IMG/VR virus record: IMGVR_UViG_3300025310_000004
Coordinates: 1-59,758 of that record
Source: a virus
Direction: 5' to 3' (one strand)
Length of the DNA stretch: 59,758 bases
The translations under genes and the position numbers were made by a program. The notes below the pieces were generated by a model. The model did no database searches. It had not been told where the DNA came from and was given only the letters and a program-made list of their open reading frames with translations. This document shows, one piece after another, positions 22,683-30,872 of the stretch (the stretch's first letter is position 1; each line of letters begins with the position of its first letter).

Positions 22683-22883
22683 TCAGTACCGGAGTCGGCC
22701 CCCGTCGTAGTACCCCTCGCGGCGCTCGGGCACCTGACGCTCGTAGGCCCGGCTGATCCACTCGTCGTCCATCGGGCCGTCGTCCCAGCCGCCATCCTCG
22801 GCGCGCCAGCAGTAGTCGCTGCACCAGTAGAGGCCGTTCTCGCAGACCTCGCCGCACCCCTTGCAGTACCGAACCTTGTCCAT
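22683..22883 (-). CDS. small Cys-rich protein
   Basis: 66 residues, CGAAAGGGGATCACC before ATG 22883. CKGCGEVCENGLYWCSDYCW resembles a small zinc finger (MYND/FCS-like spacing), then an Arg/Tyr-rich tail. Function unknown. Confidence 0.75.
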   Translation of the reverse strand: MDKVRYCKGCGEVCENGLYWCSDYCWRAEDGGWDDGPMDDEWISRAYERQVPERREGYYDGGRLRY

Positions 22884-22984
22884 GGTGATCCCCTTTCGGT
22901 CGGGCCGCCCCGTGCGGCCTTACAAGAGACAGGGTACACCATGGGCGACCGATTACCATAGGTCATTCGGCACATCCTAGGGTT

Positions 22985-23081
22985 GACTACGATGATCCAA
23001 ACGACCTATGGTCAGTGTCGCACCCGGCATGTACGATGCTCTCAGCAAGTCGCCACGGGGGCGGCTGCGGAAAGGGGAACA
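22985..23081 (+). promoter_or_regulatory. cassette promoter and leader
   Basis: Element CCAAACGACCTATGG, then TGTCGC-10 bp-TACGAT, then the leader hairpin GTCGCC-ACGG-GGGCGGC and GGAAAGGGGAAC before ATG 23084. This layout recurs upstream of about a dozen genes to the right. Confidence 0.6.
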
Positions 23082-23083
23082 CC

Positions 23084-23395
23084 ATGCTCACCATCCTCGC
23101 CAGGATCGCCACCGTCGCCTACGTCGGGGCGCTCGACTCCCAGGCGCTCACCACGACGTGCGCCATGCACAAGGGTGCCGATCCGGTGCTCGCCGCCACG
23201 GTGCGCTCGGCGCACGCCGCGACGGGAGCCGCGCTCGCGGTGGCGCTCGCCCCGTTCGGGGTGCAGCCGGGCGACAAGGTGCCGGGGTCGGAGTCGTCCT
23301 ACACCACGGCCGACGGTCGCACGGTGGTCCACTCGATGGACTACGCCACGGGTGCCCGCGTGTACGGGTCGCAGTTGATCGGCGGAGCCTCGTAG
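23084..23395 (+). CDS. unknown Ala-rich protein
   Basis: 103 residues. Helical Ala-rich first half and a beta-rich C-terminus (TTADGRTVVHSMDYATGARV). No signal peptide is evident. Function unknown. Confidence 0.75.
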   Translation: MLTILARIATVAYVGALDSQALTTTCAMHKGADPVLAATVRSAHAATGAALAVALAPFGVQPGDKVPGSESSYTTADGRTVVHSMDYATGARVYGSQLIGGAS

Positions 23396-23403
23396 GCCAC
23401 CGG

Positions 23404-23430
23404 CCCGGTCCCCTCCGGGGGGCCGGGCCT
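23404..23430 (+). terminator. GC hairpin after the 23084 gene
   Basis: GGCCCGG with CCGGGCC around TCCCCTCCGGGGG; no T tract. Confidence 0.45.
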
Positions 23431-23492
23431 GCCGACGGCCCACAGGCGGCCAGTTGCCCCACGGTCACTGGCCGTCCCCTGGCTCGAATGAG

Positions 23493-23519
23493 CCGAATGA
23501 CCTATGGACCCCGTATTAT
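23493..23519 (+). promoter_or_regulatory. cassette promoter, TATTAT-spacer variant
   Basis: CCGAATGACCTATGG (23493-23507) then CCCCGTATTATCA in place of the TGTCNC operator. Other copies of this variant: 25084, 26592 and 32891. Confidence 0.55.
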
Positions 23520-23582
23520 CATCGGGTGTACCTTGGTCACATCGAGAGGGCGCACGGGGCGTCACCGAGAAGGGAGAACATC

Positions 23583-23897
23583 ATGGACACCATCTGGGCA
23601 GCCACCATCAACACCGAGGGCACCATCGAGTTCCTCACCGAGAAGCCGACCTACGAGGTCCTGCGCGACGCGGTGGGCGGCTACATCGCTCCGGTCACCT
23701 GCCCGCACGGCGACACCGTGTACGTCCACGACGAGGGCCTGCTCATGGGCCTGGACCCCAACATGGGGGCCATGCTCGTGTCGCAGTACCCGCTGCTCGT
23801 GGGCGACGCCATCGTCTGCGGCCCGCTGGACGACGAGGGCGACCACCTGCCCCTCACCGCTCCGGTGGTGCAGTTCCTCCGACGCCTGTCGGAGTGA
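23583..23897 (+). CDS. DUF3846-like protein
   Basis: 104 residues. The layout EFLTEKPTYEVLRDAVGGYI, then DTVYVHDEGLLMGLDPN, MGAMLV and a C-terminal GDAIVCGPLDDEG follows DUF3846, a family of uncharacterised proteins in phages and mobile elements of Gram-positive bacteria. ATG follows GAGAAGGGAGAACATC. Confidence 0.8.
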   Translation: MDTIWAATINTEGTIEFLTEKPTYEVLRDAVGGYIAPVTCPHGDTVYVHDEGLLMGLDPNMGAMLVSQYPLLVGDAIVCGPLDDEGDHLPLTAPVVQFLRRLSE

Positions 23898-24025
23898 GCC
23901 GACCGGCCCGGCCCCTCCGGGGGTCGGGCTTCGGCCCGCCACCACTGGCCGCCCCCTGCCCTGGGAGCCACTGGCCGGGGTGGGGCCGACAGCATCTCGT
24001 GACGAGAAACTGTCGAGCGAATGAG

Positions 24026-24075
24026 CCGAATGACCTATGGTCACGGTGGCGCACGTCCGGCATACTATCCACATC
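24026..24075 (+). promoter_or_regulatory. cassette promoter
   Basis: CCGAATGACCTATGG (24026-24040), TGGCGC-10 bp-TACTAT. Confidence 0.55.
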
Positions 24076-24112
24076 GGCACCACGGGGGTGCCCGACGAAA
24101 GGGGAATCCAAC

Positions 24113-24961
24113 ATGAGCGACACCGACACCCTGACCATGAGCACCGACGACGTGCTCGCCGCCATGCTCACCGAGAACACCGGGCGTCACATGCTCGACA
24201 GCGGTGGGGCCTACGGGCGCAACTTCGAGAGGAACGCGGGCAAGACCACCGCGGACTTCCTCGCCGCCCCGGAGGTGCACGTCGAAACGTGGGAGCGCGA
24301 CGGCGCGACCGTCGTGGAGTACGTCGTGCTCGACGTGTTCCACTTCCTGCGGCAGCGGTGTGAGTTCGACGCCGACCTCGACGCGCAGTTCCGCGAGTTC
24401 GCCATGAGCGACGAGTACCGCGACGAGTCGTGGTTCGCCTGCCTCGACGCGTGGCTCGACGCCATCGGTGCCCGCCTGGGGAACGATCGGCCCATGGTGG
24501 TGAACACCTACAACGGCGAGGACAACTTGTCACAGGTGATTCAGTACGCCGTGTTCGATCACCCGGAGACGGGCGATGCCATGGCGGCCATCGCGATCCA
24601 CGGGGGATGCGATGTCCGGGGCGGCTACACCGCGCCGCGCATGTTCGCCATCGGGGACCACTACGCGCTGTTCGACAACGCGGACCTTGAGGTCTACATG
24701 CGGGAGCCGGAGCCGGTCGTCGTGCCCGGTCAGGACCCGCTGTTCACCCTGCCCGCCCGGCCCGACCGATCGGTCAGCATCTCCATCCGCGGCGGCTACG
24801 GGGACCGCTACGCCGAACCCTACGATGACAAGTCGCTCGACGCGATCGACTTCGAGTTCGGGGCGACGCCGGTCACCGTGGAGGGCGACACCTACACCGT
24901 GGCCGATGGCCCGGCCAAGGGGTGGACCGTCCACTTCGATCCCCCGTTCCCCTGCGGCTGA
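24113..24961 (+). CDS. acidic protein of unknown function, one of the larger cassette genes
   Basis: 282 residues, GACGAAAGGGGAATCCAAC before ATG. A helical N-terminal half (VLDVFHFLRQRCEFDADLDA) is followed by a region with AIAIHGGCDVRGGYTAPRMF and a C-terminal beta-rich domain. No known motif. Confidence 0.85.
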   Translation: MSDTDTLTMSTDDVLAAMLTENTGRHMLDSGGAYGRNFERNAGKTTADFLAAPEVHVETWERDGATVVEYVVLDVFHFLRQRCEFDADLDAQFREFAMSDEYRDESWFACLDAWLDAIGARLGNDRPMVVNTYNGEDNLSQVIQYAVFDHPETGDAMAAIAIHGGCDVRGGYTAPRMFAIGDHYALFDNADLEVYMREPEPVVVPGQDPLFTLPARPDRSVSISIRGGYGDRYAEPYDDKSLDAIDFEFGATPVTVEGDTYTVADGPAKGWTVHFDPPFPCG

Positions 24962-24980
24962 TCTTCCCCCCACCCCCGGC

Positions 24981-25019
24981 CCGGAACCCTCAACCTCAAC
25001 TAGAGGTTGAGGGTTCCGG
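24981..25019. repeat. longest copy of the GAGGTTGAGGG inverted repeat
   Basis: A perfect 17-bp stem (CCGGAACCCTCAACCTC with its complement) around AACTA. Located downstream of the 24113 gene; it may terminate transcription in both directions or bind a protein. Confidence 0.75.
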
Positions 25020-25083
25020 CGCGCCCGGCCCCTGGACGGCCAGTACCCCCTGGGCTACTGGCCGGGTGCTGGCCTAGGATGAT

Positions 25084-25110
25084 CCGAATGACCTATGGAT
25101 CGCCTATTAT
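25084..25110 (+). promoter_or_regulatory. cassette promoter, TATTAT-spacer variant
   Basis: CCGAATGACCTATGG, TATTAT at 25105-25110 and a second TAAGGT box 10 bases on. Confidence 0.5.
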
Positions 25111-25155
25111 CACTCCGGTAAGGTGGGGGCATCCCAACGACGAAAGGAGTTCACC

Positions 25156-25869
25156 ATGACCACCATCGAGATGTTCGAGGTCGGCGGCTGCGTCCGCGAC
25201 GAGTTCATGGGCAAGCGGTCCAAGGACGTGGACTTCGTGGTGCTCGCTCCTTCCTTCGACGCCATGCGCGCCGAGTTGGTCCGGCGGGGCTTCACGATCC
25301 ACGTCGAGAAGCCCGAGTTCGTCACCATCCGCGCGGGTGTGCCCAAGGGCGACCCCCTGCGGGAGCGCACCAAGGACGCGGACTTCGTGCTCGCTCGCAA
25401 GGATGGCCCCACGGCCGACGGCCGACGGCCCGAGTTCGTGGAGCCTGGCGACCTCATGGACGACCTCGCTCGCCGCGACTTCACGGTGAACGCGATCGCC
25501 CGAGCGGTGGACGGCCGGATCATCGACCCCTTCGGTGGTCGGGCTGACATCGAGTTCAGGCGGCTGCGCTTCGTGGGCGACCCCGTGGAGCGCATCACCG
25601 AGGATGGCCTGCGGGTACTGCGGGGCTTCCGCTTCATGGTGACCAAGGGACTCACCCCCACGGGTGAAACCCTGGAAGCCCTGACGCGGCCCCTGGCGAC
25701 CGAGATGCTGGCGAGGGTCAGCACCGAGCGCATCCGCGAGGAGGTGGAGCGCATGCTCGCCTTCGACACGCTCGCCACGCTGGACATCCTGAGCCACACC
25801 ATGCCCGTCGAGATGCGGGACGTGGTGTTCTCCGGTGGCCTGCGCCTGAGCGCCACCATGAAGGGGTGA
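25156..25869 (+). CDS. minimal tRNA nucleotidyltransferase / poly(A) polymerase-like protein
   Basis: 237 residues. Hallmarks of class II nucleotidyltransferases: VGGCVRD (9-15), KDVDFVV with the catalytic DxD (24-26), RRDFTVNA, a DPFGG turn, and RFVGDPVERITEDGLRVLRGF (neck-domain motif). Bacterial CCA enzymes have about 400 residues; here the body and tail domains that bind tRNA are absent. It may add CCA or A tails, or modify another RNA. Coordinates rest on the standard site GACGAAAGGAG. Confidence 0.9.
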   Translation: MTTIEMFEVGGCVRDEFMGKRSKDVDFVVLAPSFDAMRAELVRRGFTIHVEKPEFVTIRAGVPKGDPLRERTKDADFVLARKDGPTADGRRPEFVEPGDLMDDLARRDFTVNAIARAVDGRIIDPFGGRADIEFRRLRFVGDPVERITEDGLRVLRGFRFMVTKGLTPTGETLEALTRPLATEMLARVSTERIREEVERMLAFDTLATLDILSHTMPVEMRDVVFSGGLRLSATMKG

Positions 25870-26049
25870 GGGCTTCGGCCCCCACCCCTTCGGGGCGTGG
25901 AGCGGCCAGTCGAACCCTGGGGCGGCCAGTCGTGCTGGTGTGTGTCGCACTCGGACCGAATGATCCGAATGGCCCATACCCCCGGTGTCGCACCTATGCC
26001 ATACTCTCCTTGTCGGCACGGGGCCGACGACGACGAAAGGAGCACCACC

Positions 26050-26292
26050 ATGGCGAACACCGTCAAGACTCGCTACGGGACCATCGACTACCGGCAGGAC
26101 TACCTGTTCGAGCCGGTCGGTCTGGACCTGTTCGATCCCAAGCCGCACCAACCGGAGCCGGGCACCGAGGTCACGCCGATCCGCCCGCCGCACGGGTGCC
26201 CCAACCCCATCCCCATGGGGATGATCTACGTCAACGACGCCGAGACGGGCGAGTTCCGTGGGCTGGTGCTGATCGCCAGCCTCATGGGGTGA
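26050..26292 (+). CDS. small unknown protein
   Basis: 80 residues, GACGAAAGGAGCACCACC before ATG. Pro-rich middle (PKPHQPEPGTEVTPIRPPHG). P10 promoter upstream with a CCGAATGGCCCATA element. Confidence 0.8.
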   Translation: MANTVKTRYGTIDYRQDYLFEPVGLDLFDPKPHQPEPGTEVTPIRPPHGCPNPIPMGMIYVNDAETGEFRGLVLIASLMG

Positions 26293-26297
26293 CCGCC

Positions 26298-26495
26298 ATG
26301 GCAGCGATGACCTACAACGAGTGGTACGGCGAGGTGACCGTGGCACTCAACCGGGCACTCAAGCGGTACAACGTCTCCCCCTACGACTACCAGGAGTTGG
26401 AGCACGAGTTCGGGGAAGGGAACTACGACGCCATCCTCGCCGCGGTGAAGCAGCGGAGCACCGACGGCTACTACCGCCCCGCACTCCGCTGGTAG
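26298..26495 (+). CDS. small helical protein
   Basis: 65 residues from ATG 26298, right after the 26050 gene and probably co-translated. Contains NEWYGEVTVALNRALKRYNV. Function unknown. Confidence 0.7.
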   Translation: MAAMTYNEWYGEVTVALNRALKRYNVSPYDYQELEHEFGEGNYDAILAAVKQRSTDGYYRPALRW

Positions 26496-26500
26496 CCGAC

Positions 26501-26534
26501 GCCCCGCCCCGTCCCCCCTTCCGGGGCGGGGCTT
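26501..26534 (+). terminator. GC-rich hairpin after the 26298 gene
   Basis: GCCCCGCCCCG pairs with CGGGGCGGGGC, followed by TTCGGCC. Confidence 0.5.
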
Positions 26535-26591
26535 CGGCCCCCACGACTGGCCGGGTGCGAGGTTCTCGGTAGGCATCGTTCGACAGTAGGG

Positions 26592-26618
26592 CCGAATGAC
26601 CTATGGACCCCGTACTAT
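26592..26618 (+). promoter_or_regulatory. cassette promoter, TACTAT-spacer variant
   Basis: CCGAATGACCTATGG then CGTACTATCAC, with a second box CATACTGG downstream. Confidence 0.5.
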
Positions 26619-26678
26619 CACCCTGCCATACTGGTACTTGCAAGGCACCACGGGGGTGCCAGCAGAAAGGGGATCACC

Positions 26679-26996
26679 ATGATCTATGCACTCTGGTTCG
26701 GCGGGGTGGGCTACGCCCCCGGCGACATGGTGGAGGACCTTGAGTCCTTCCCGTCCCTCGCCGCCGCCAAGGCCGCCCTGTCCGAGCGCTACGCCCGCGG
26801 CTACTCCTTCCGGCAGGACTTCGAGTTCGTCAACCGGGAGCCCGAGTCGGTCTACTGCCCCTGCGTGGAGGACGACTCCCGTATGTGGGTATGGCTCGCC
26901 GCCGACGAGGTGGACGGGGTGACCTACGTCCCCGAGTACCCGGACCGGATCATCGAGTTCGGCCCACGGGGCGGCGTGAACGTCACCGCCGCCTGA
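26679..26996 (+). CDS. unknown protein
   Basis: 105 residues; AGAAAGGGGATCACC before ATG. Tyr/Asp/Glu-rich mixed alpha/beta (YALWFGGVGYAPGDMVEDLE). No family recognised. Confidence 0.8.
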   Translation: MIYALWFGGVGYAPGDMVEDLESFPSLAAAKAALSERYARGYSFRQDFEFVNREPESVYCPCVEDDSRMWVWLAADEVDGVTYVPEYPDRIIEFGPRGGVNVTAA

Positions 26997-27003
26997 CAAC
27001 GTT

Positions 27004-27031
27004 CCGGGGGTGCCCTCGCGAGGGGGCACCC
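27004..27031 (+). terminator. hairpin terminator
   Basis: GGGGGTGCCCTC-GCGA-GGGGGCACCCCT after the 26679 gene. Confidence 0.5.
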
Positions 27032-27320
27032 CTAAGAACGCCTCGCGCGTGCGCTATCGCGTGAGATGTAGGCCCCACACGGCCAGTAGCCCCTACCACC
27101 ACTGGCCGCCACCCCCCCCTCAACCCTCAACCTCTACTTGAGGTCGAGGGTTCGCCCGCGTCACTGGCCGCCCCCGGCCCTTGTCCACAGGCTGTGGACA
27201 AACCTGGGGATGACGCACCCCCACCGAATGATCCGAATGACCTATGGACCATGGCGCACCCCACCCCTACTATGTACCCCATGAGGTCGCCACGGGGGCG
27301 GCCCTAGAAAGGGGAACACC
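27032..27320. other. repeat-rich spacer with a second DnaA-box pair
   Basis: No gene. Contains CTAAGAACGCCTCGCG, GGCCAGT ... ACTGGCC at 27079-27106, the GAGGTCGAGGG inverted repeat at 27122-27152, the DnaA-type palindrome TTGTCCACA-GGC-TGTGGACAA at 27181-27201, and the 27233 promoter with leader hairpin. Confidence 0.6.
27181..27201. promoter_or_regulatory. inverted pair of DnaA-like boxes
   Basis: TTGTCCACA and TGTGGACAA, 3 bp apart, same geometry as the 7102 pair but with the one-base variant box. Confidence 0.55.
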
Positions 27321-28184
27321 ATGAGCACCGATGAGGCACGGCAGGCACTCGACACGCTGCACGCGAGCATCGCGAAGATCACCGACTCCGACGCCTGGCG
27401 CGAGCACCTGGCGGTGCAGGCCCGGTTCCACGACTACAGCCCGCTCAACATCATGTGGATGTGGTGCCAGTGGGAGGCCCGCCGCGCCGAGAACCCCGAC
27501 CTGCCGGAGTTCTCCCAGCCCGCAGCGTTCTCCGCCTGGAAGGACCTGGGTCGCCACGTCCGCAAGGGCGAGAAGGCCCTGAGCGTTCTCGCTCCCATCA
27601 TCGTCACCGACCGCGAGAACCTGGGTCCCGACGGCAAGCCGCGGACCAAGTGCGTCGGGTTCCGCGTGAAGCGGCGCACGTTCGATGTGGCGCAGACTGA
27701 GGGCGACCCCCTCCCCGAGAACCCCGCCATGCCGTCGCTGCTGACGGGCGAGGGCGACCCCGCCACCTGGGAGGCCCTGGTGGCGCACGCCGCGACCCTG
27801 GGGTGCACGGTGCAGGTCACCGACGCCTGCCAGCCCGCGAACGGGGACTACAGCCGGGCGACGGGGCTGATCCGCGTGGCCGAGAGCCTGGACCACGCGC
27901 AGCAGGTCAAGACCCTGCTGCACGAGGTGGCGCACGCCACGCTGCACAGTGGCGACACCGACCTGAGCCGGGCCGAGAAAGAGGTCGAGGCCGAGAGCAC
28001 CGCTTTCGTGGTCGCCGCCCTGCTGGGGTTCGACACCGCGGCCTACAGCGTCGGCTACGTCGCCACCTGGGCGAGCCGGGACGACCATGGCGAGTGCCTG
28101 CGGCGCACGACTGAGCGAGTCGTGAAGGCCGCCCGCACCATCGCCGCAGCCCTGGCGCAGCACCCCGCCACGCTGGCAGCCTGA
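27321..28184 (+). CDS. ArdC-like antirestriction protein with zinc peptidase domain
   Basis: 287 residues. Residues 1-120 follow the ArdC N-terminal ssDNA-binding domain (YSPLNIMWMWCQ, then FSAWKDLGRHVRKGEKALSV, PIIV). The C-terminal half is a zincin: LLHEVAHATLH (HExxH at 201-205) and a downstream EVEAES that supplies the third ligand. ArdC proteins protect incoming plasmid DNA from restriction. Length is close to plasmid homologues. Cassette promoter at 27233 and leader hairpin upstream. Confidence 0.9.
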   Translation: MSTDEARQALDTLHASIAKITDSDAWREHLAVQARFHDYSPLNIMWMWCQWEARRAENPDLPEFSQPAAFSAWKDLGRHVRKGEKALSVLAPIIVTDRENLGPDGKPRTKCVGFRVKRRTFDVAQTEGDPLPENPAMPSLLTGEGDPATWEALVAHAATLGCTVQVTDACQPANGDYSRATGLIRVAESLDHAQQVKTLLHEVAHATLHSGDTDLSRAEKEVEAESTAFVVAALLGFDTAAYSVGYVATWASRDDHGECLRRTTERVVKAARTIAAALAQHPATLAA

Positions 28185-28186
28185 GG

Positions 28187-28220
28187 GCGAGGGGCGGTCC
28201 GAACCTGGGCCGCCCCTCAA
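28187..28220 (+). terminator. hairpin after the ArdC-like gene
   Basis: GGGGCGGTCC ... GGGCCGCCCC; an inverted repeat of the GAGGTTGAGGG family (28228-28254) follows. Confidence 0.45.
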
Positions 28221-28465
28221 CCCTCAACCCTCAACCTCAAGTAGAGGTCGAGGGTTTGGGGCCTGGGTGGGCCAGTCGAGCCCTGCGCCGGGCCAGTCAG
28301 ACCTGGGGGATGGTGAACCCGGCGGTCGCCCCCTGGTCGAGCGGGACGCCCCCAGGGGATCGCCTCGGAGAACGGGCCATACGACCCACTTGACGGGTAG
28401 GTTGTATCATAGGCTACGATGGCGACACGCCAACAGGGGCGAGCAACCCGAAGGGGGTGACCAAC

Positions 28466-28660
28466 ATGAGCAAGCGCAAGCGCAAGCCACAGAAGGCAGG
28501 CACCGTGGCCGAGACGGTCACCTTCATGCGCCGCCAGAACCGCGAGGCCATCGTGGCCGACATGCGGGAGGGGCGGGTGCAGAAGGCTCACACCTTCACC
28601 GATCGCAAGCGCGAGGCACGCCGCACGGCCTGCCGGGGGAAGTTCTCCCCGGCAGACTGA
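28466..28660 (+). CDS. small very basic protein
   Basis: 64 residues, GAAGGGGGTGACCAAC before ATG. Lys/Arg-rich (MSKRKRKPQKAGTVAETVTF); related in style to the basic proteins at 30705 and 32175. Nucleic-acid binding is likely from charge alone. Confidence 0.75.
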   Translation: MSKRKRKPQKAGTVAETVTFMRRQNREAIVADMREGRVQKAHTFTDRKREARRTACRGKFSPAD

Positions 28661-28768
28661 GCGCAAGACCGAGGGCGGTCCACGTTCCGCCCAGGGGGAA
28701 CCCTCCTGATGGCCGCACCGCTTCGGCGGGGGGCAAGTGTAGGGAGGGAGGTCGAGCAACCCCGAAGC

Positions 28769-28796
28769 CCCCGGAGGGTCGCGAACCTCCGGGGGT
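28769..28796 (+). terminator. 10-bp GC hairpin
   Basis: CCCCCGGAGG-GTCGCGAA-CCTCCGGGGG in the gene-free stretch 28661-28940. Confidence 0.55.
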
Positions 28797-28940
28797 GAAC
28801 GTGGCCGACGTGACTGGCCGCCCGCCCCGGCGCACGGTCCGAAGATGGTCCGAACGGCCTATAGTACGGGATGGCGTAGACGTGCCATACTGTCACCACG
28901 GCAACGCACGGGGCGGGGCCACCGACGAAAGGGGAACTAC

Positions 28941-29228
28941 ATGAGCATGATCGTCACCGGGGGAATCATCGACACCTCCCGGCTCCGGGCACTCGCTGCC
29001 GCATGGCACTCGGGCATGTCCTCGCCGCTCTACGCGCTGGCGTCCTCCGGGGCCATCGTGGACGGCATCGAACGCGAGGTGGAGGAAGCCATCGCGGACG
29101 CCGAGCGGTTCGGCACCACCGACCCGGACTACGCCGCCGACGTGGTGCCCCTGCGCCACCTGCTGACCTACGTCCGACACCACGGCCCGCGCGGCCCGGT
29201 GGAGGGGTGGAGCGACATCCGCTTCTGA
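28941..29228 (+). CDS. unknown helical protein
   Basis: 95 residues, GACGAAAGGGGAACTAC before ATG. Helical (TSRLRALAAAWHSGMSSPLY). The promoter upstream has CCGAACGGCCTATAG and TGGCGT-10 bp-TACTGT. Confidence 0.8.
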   Translation: MSMIVTGGIIDTSRLRALAAAWHSGMSSPLYALASSGAIVDGIEREVEEAIADAERFGTTDPDYAADVVPLRHLLTYVRHHGPRGPVEGWSDIRF

Positions 29229-29603
29229 GAACGTGGGCGGGAGCAATACCGGGGGTCGCTCCCTCGGGGCGAGGGTCGCCACCTCGCCGGGGCCGTGAGC
29301 GCCCCGCAACCTCCCGCCCTCGCTCGCCGCCTCGCCGCCCTGAGAACGCCTCGGGCGCGTCTGACGCGGGGCACCCTGAGAACGCCTCGGGCGCGGCTGC
29401 CGCGCATATGGCGGGACGCCCCCTGCGGCCAGTGGCCGCCCTACTACTGGCCGCACCCCGCCCCCGGAGGCCGAACGGGTGTTCGTGAGTCTGTCGGCCC
29501 CCCACCGAATGATCCATCTGGCCTATGGTCAGTGTCGCACCCGTCCTGTATCGTTCTCCCCATCGGTGCCACGGGGGCACCGCCGACGAAAGGGGGCCAC
29601 CCT
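29229..29603. other. repeat-rich spacer
   Basis: No gene. Two copies of CCTGAGAACGCCTCGGGCGCG at about 29339 and 29376, a GGCCAGTGGCC / ACTGGCC pair near 29428-29451, the SOS-like palindrome at 29472-29485, a P10 promoter (TGTCGC-10 bp-TATCGT) and the leader hairpin GTGCCACGGGGGCAC. Confidence 0.6.
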
Positions 29604-29867
29604 ATGGCCGAATCCGAGAGCCGATCCGAGCGGGCGATGTTCGCCGCCGTCTGGGTACTGATCGCGTTCGCCCTGTTCTACTTCGGGGCGCACGTCGTGA
29701 TCGCCGTGCACCGCGGGACCTTCCCGCCCGAGCCGCGCCCGGTGCCCGAGTGCACCGTCTGGGAGGATGGCTCCGCCCGGTGCACCCTGCCGCCCTCGCA
29801 ATGGGTCCCGGCAGGCACCACCCTGAGCGGGTGCAGCGACGACCCTGCCGCCCTCTGCCACGACTGA
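29604..29867 (+). CDS. single-pass membrane protein
   Basis: 87 residues. One membrane helix (about 12-36, FAAVWVLIAFALFYFGAHVV) after a charged N-terminus, then a Pro/Cys-rich outside segment with four Cys (CTVW, CTLP, CSDD, CHD). The AGGGGG upstream fits ATG 29604. Possible superinfection or envelope role, unproven. Confidence 0.8.
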   Translation: MAESESRSERAMFAAVWVLIAFALFYFGAHVVIAVHRGTFPPEPRPVPECTVWEDGSARCTLPPSQWVPAGTTLSGCSDDPAALCHD

Positions 29868-29946
29868 GGCCCGCCCGCCCTCCCCACCAGGGGGGCGGGT
29901 GCGCCCCTGCACTGGCCGCTCCCTCGCCTCGCCGGACGAGGAAGGG

Positions 29947-29993
29947 CCGAATGGCCTATGGAGTTCCTGTCACACCTGACCGATACTATACCT
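29947..29993 (+). promoter_or_regulatory. cassette promoter with palindromic operator
   Basis: CCGAATGGCCTATGG, TGTCAC-10 bp-TACTAT, then leader hairpin GGGCCGC-ACGG-GGCGGCCC. Confidence 0.6.
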
Positions 29994-30045
29994 ATGAGCG
30001 GGCCGCACGGGGCGGCCCACCGGCACCACCTGAGAGGGGGTGAGC

Positions 30046-30228
30046 ATGGTCAGCACCACCGCAGTCGTCACGCTGTCGGACGGTACCCAGGTCGGGATCA
30101 CCGTCACCGATGGCGAGGTGACCTGGGTGGCGGAGCGCCCGACGCCGGGCGCATCCTGGGGACCGCCTCTGCGGCGTCAGGATGAGGAGTGGCGTCACGA
30201 GCGCGACACCTTCGCCATCCGCGACTGA
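30046..30228 (+). CDS. small unknown protein
   Basis: 60 residues, GAGAGGGGGTGAGC before ATG. Beta-rich N-terminus (STTAVVTLSDGTQVGITVTD), charged tail. GTG 30040 in frame is less likely. Confidence 0.75.
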   Translation: MVSTTAVVTLSDGTQVGITVTDGEVTWVAERPTPGASWGPPLRRQDEEWRHERDTFAIRD

Positions 30229-30704
30229 ATCGGATTCGGCCCCCGCCGGGGGGGTGGCAACAGAAACCCCGGCCCCCTCAGGGGGGATCATCTCCTCAGC
30301 GTTGCGCGACGCGATCCGGCACCGCGCACCCTGAATCACACAGTGAGGCGGTTCGACTCCGCCGCCCGAGGGGGACCCGGTTGGTCACTGTGCAGGGGCC
30401 GGGGTAGGGAGGTGGTCCCCCCTGAGGGGTGCGGTCGGCCAGTGCGGCCCTGGGAACTGGCCGCCCTGGGCCTGGGGTGGACGGGGGAGAGGTCGCCCCC
30501 TCCCCCGTCGCCCTCTGTTGCGGCGGTGCCGCTAGTGGGTAGCACCCTCTCTCCGGGCGGGGCCAGCCGCCCACGTCCTGGCCGACGTGAGTGCTCGTCT
30601 GTTGCACCGAGGCTCCTACTTGAGAGTGATACCGCCCACTAGGGGCACCCCCTGAGGGGTGGGGGAGTTCTGTTGCCGCGCCTCCCCCGTGCGCCGAGTC
30701 TGAG
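30229..30704. other. 476-bp gene-free stretch with nested stem structures
   Basis: No convincing gene. Contains a tRNA T-arm-like hairpin (30347-30363) enclosed by CACAGTGA/TCACTGTG (30339-30346, 30385-30392), GGCCAGT ... ACTGGCC at 30433-30465, and many GC hairpins. It ends at the convergent stop of the 30705 gene. Confidence 0.5.
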
Positions 30705-30872
30705 TCAGTCCTGAGCCTGAGCGGCTACGGCGGCCCGCCGCGCCTTCGCCGCGGCCCGCTGCGCCCCCCGACGCTCCTGCCGACGCTTGTCGGCCGCAGC
30801 GTTCCGCTCGTCCCGCTTGTCGCGGAAGTCGGTGCGGGTGGCTCGCTCCATGTTGAGCGATCCCTGTGCCAT
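30705..30872 (-). CDS. small Arg/Ala-rich basic protein
   Basis: 55 residues, CGAAGGGGGTGAACAG before ATG 30872. One long basic helix (ADKRRQERRGAQRAAAKARR). Reverse cassette with promoter CCGAATGACCTATTC and GATAAT. Similar in kind to 28466 and 32175. Confidence 0.7.
   Translation of the reverse strand: MAQGSLNMERATRTDFRDKRDERNAAADKRRQERRGAQRAAAKARRAAVAAQAQD

Noticed and set aside
30270-30380. A complete tRNA gene around the T-arm-like hairpin
   Set aside because: No 7-bp acceptor stem, no T at position 33 and a mismatched anticodon stem; only the T-arm fits.
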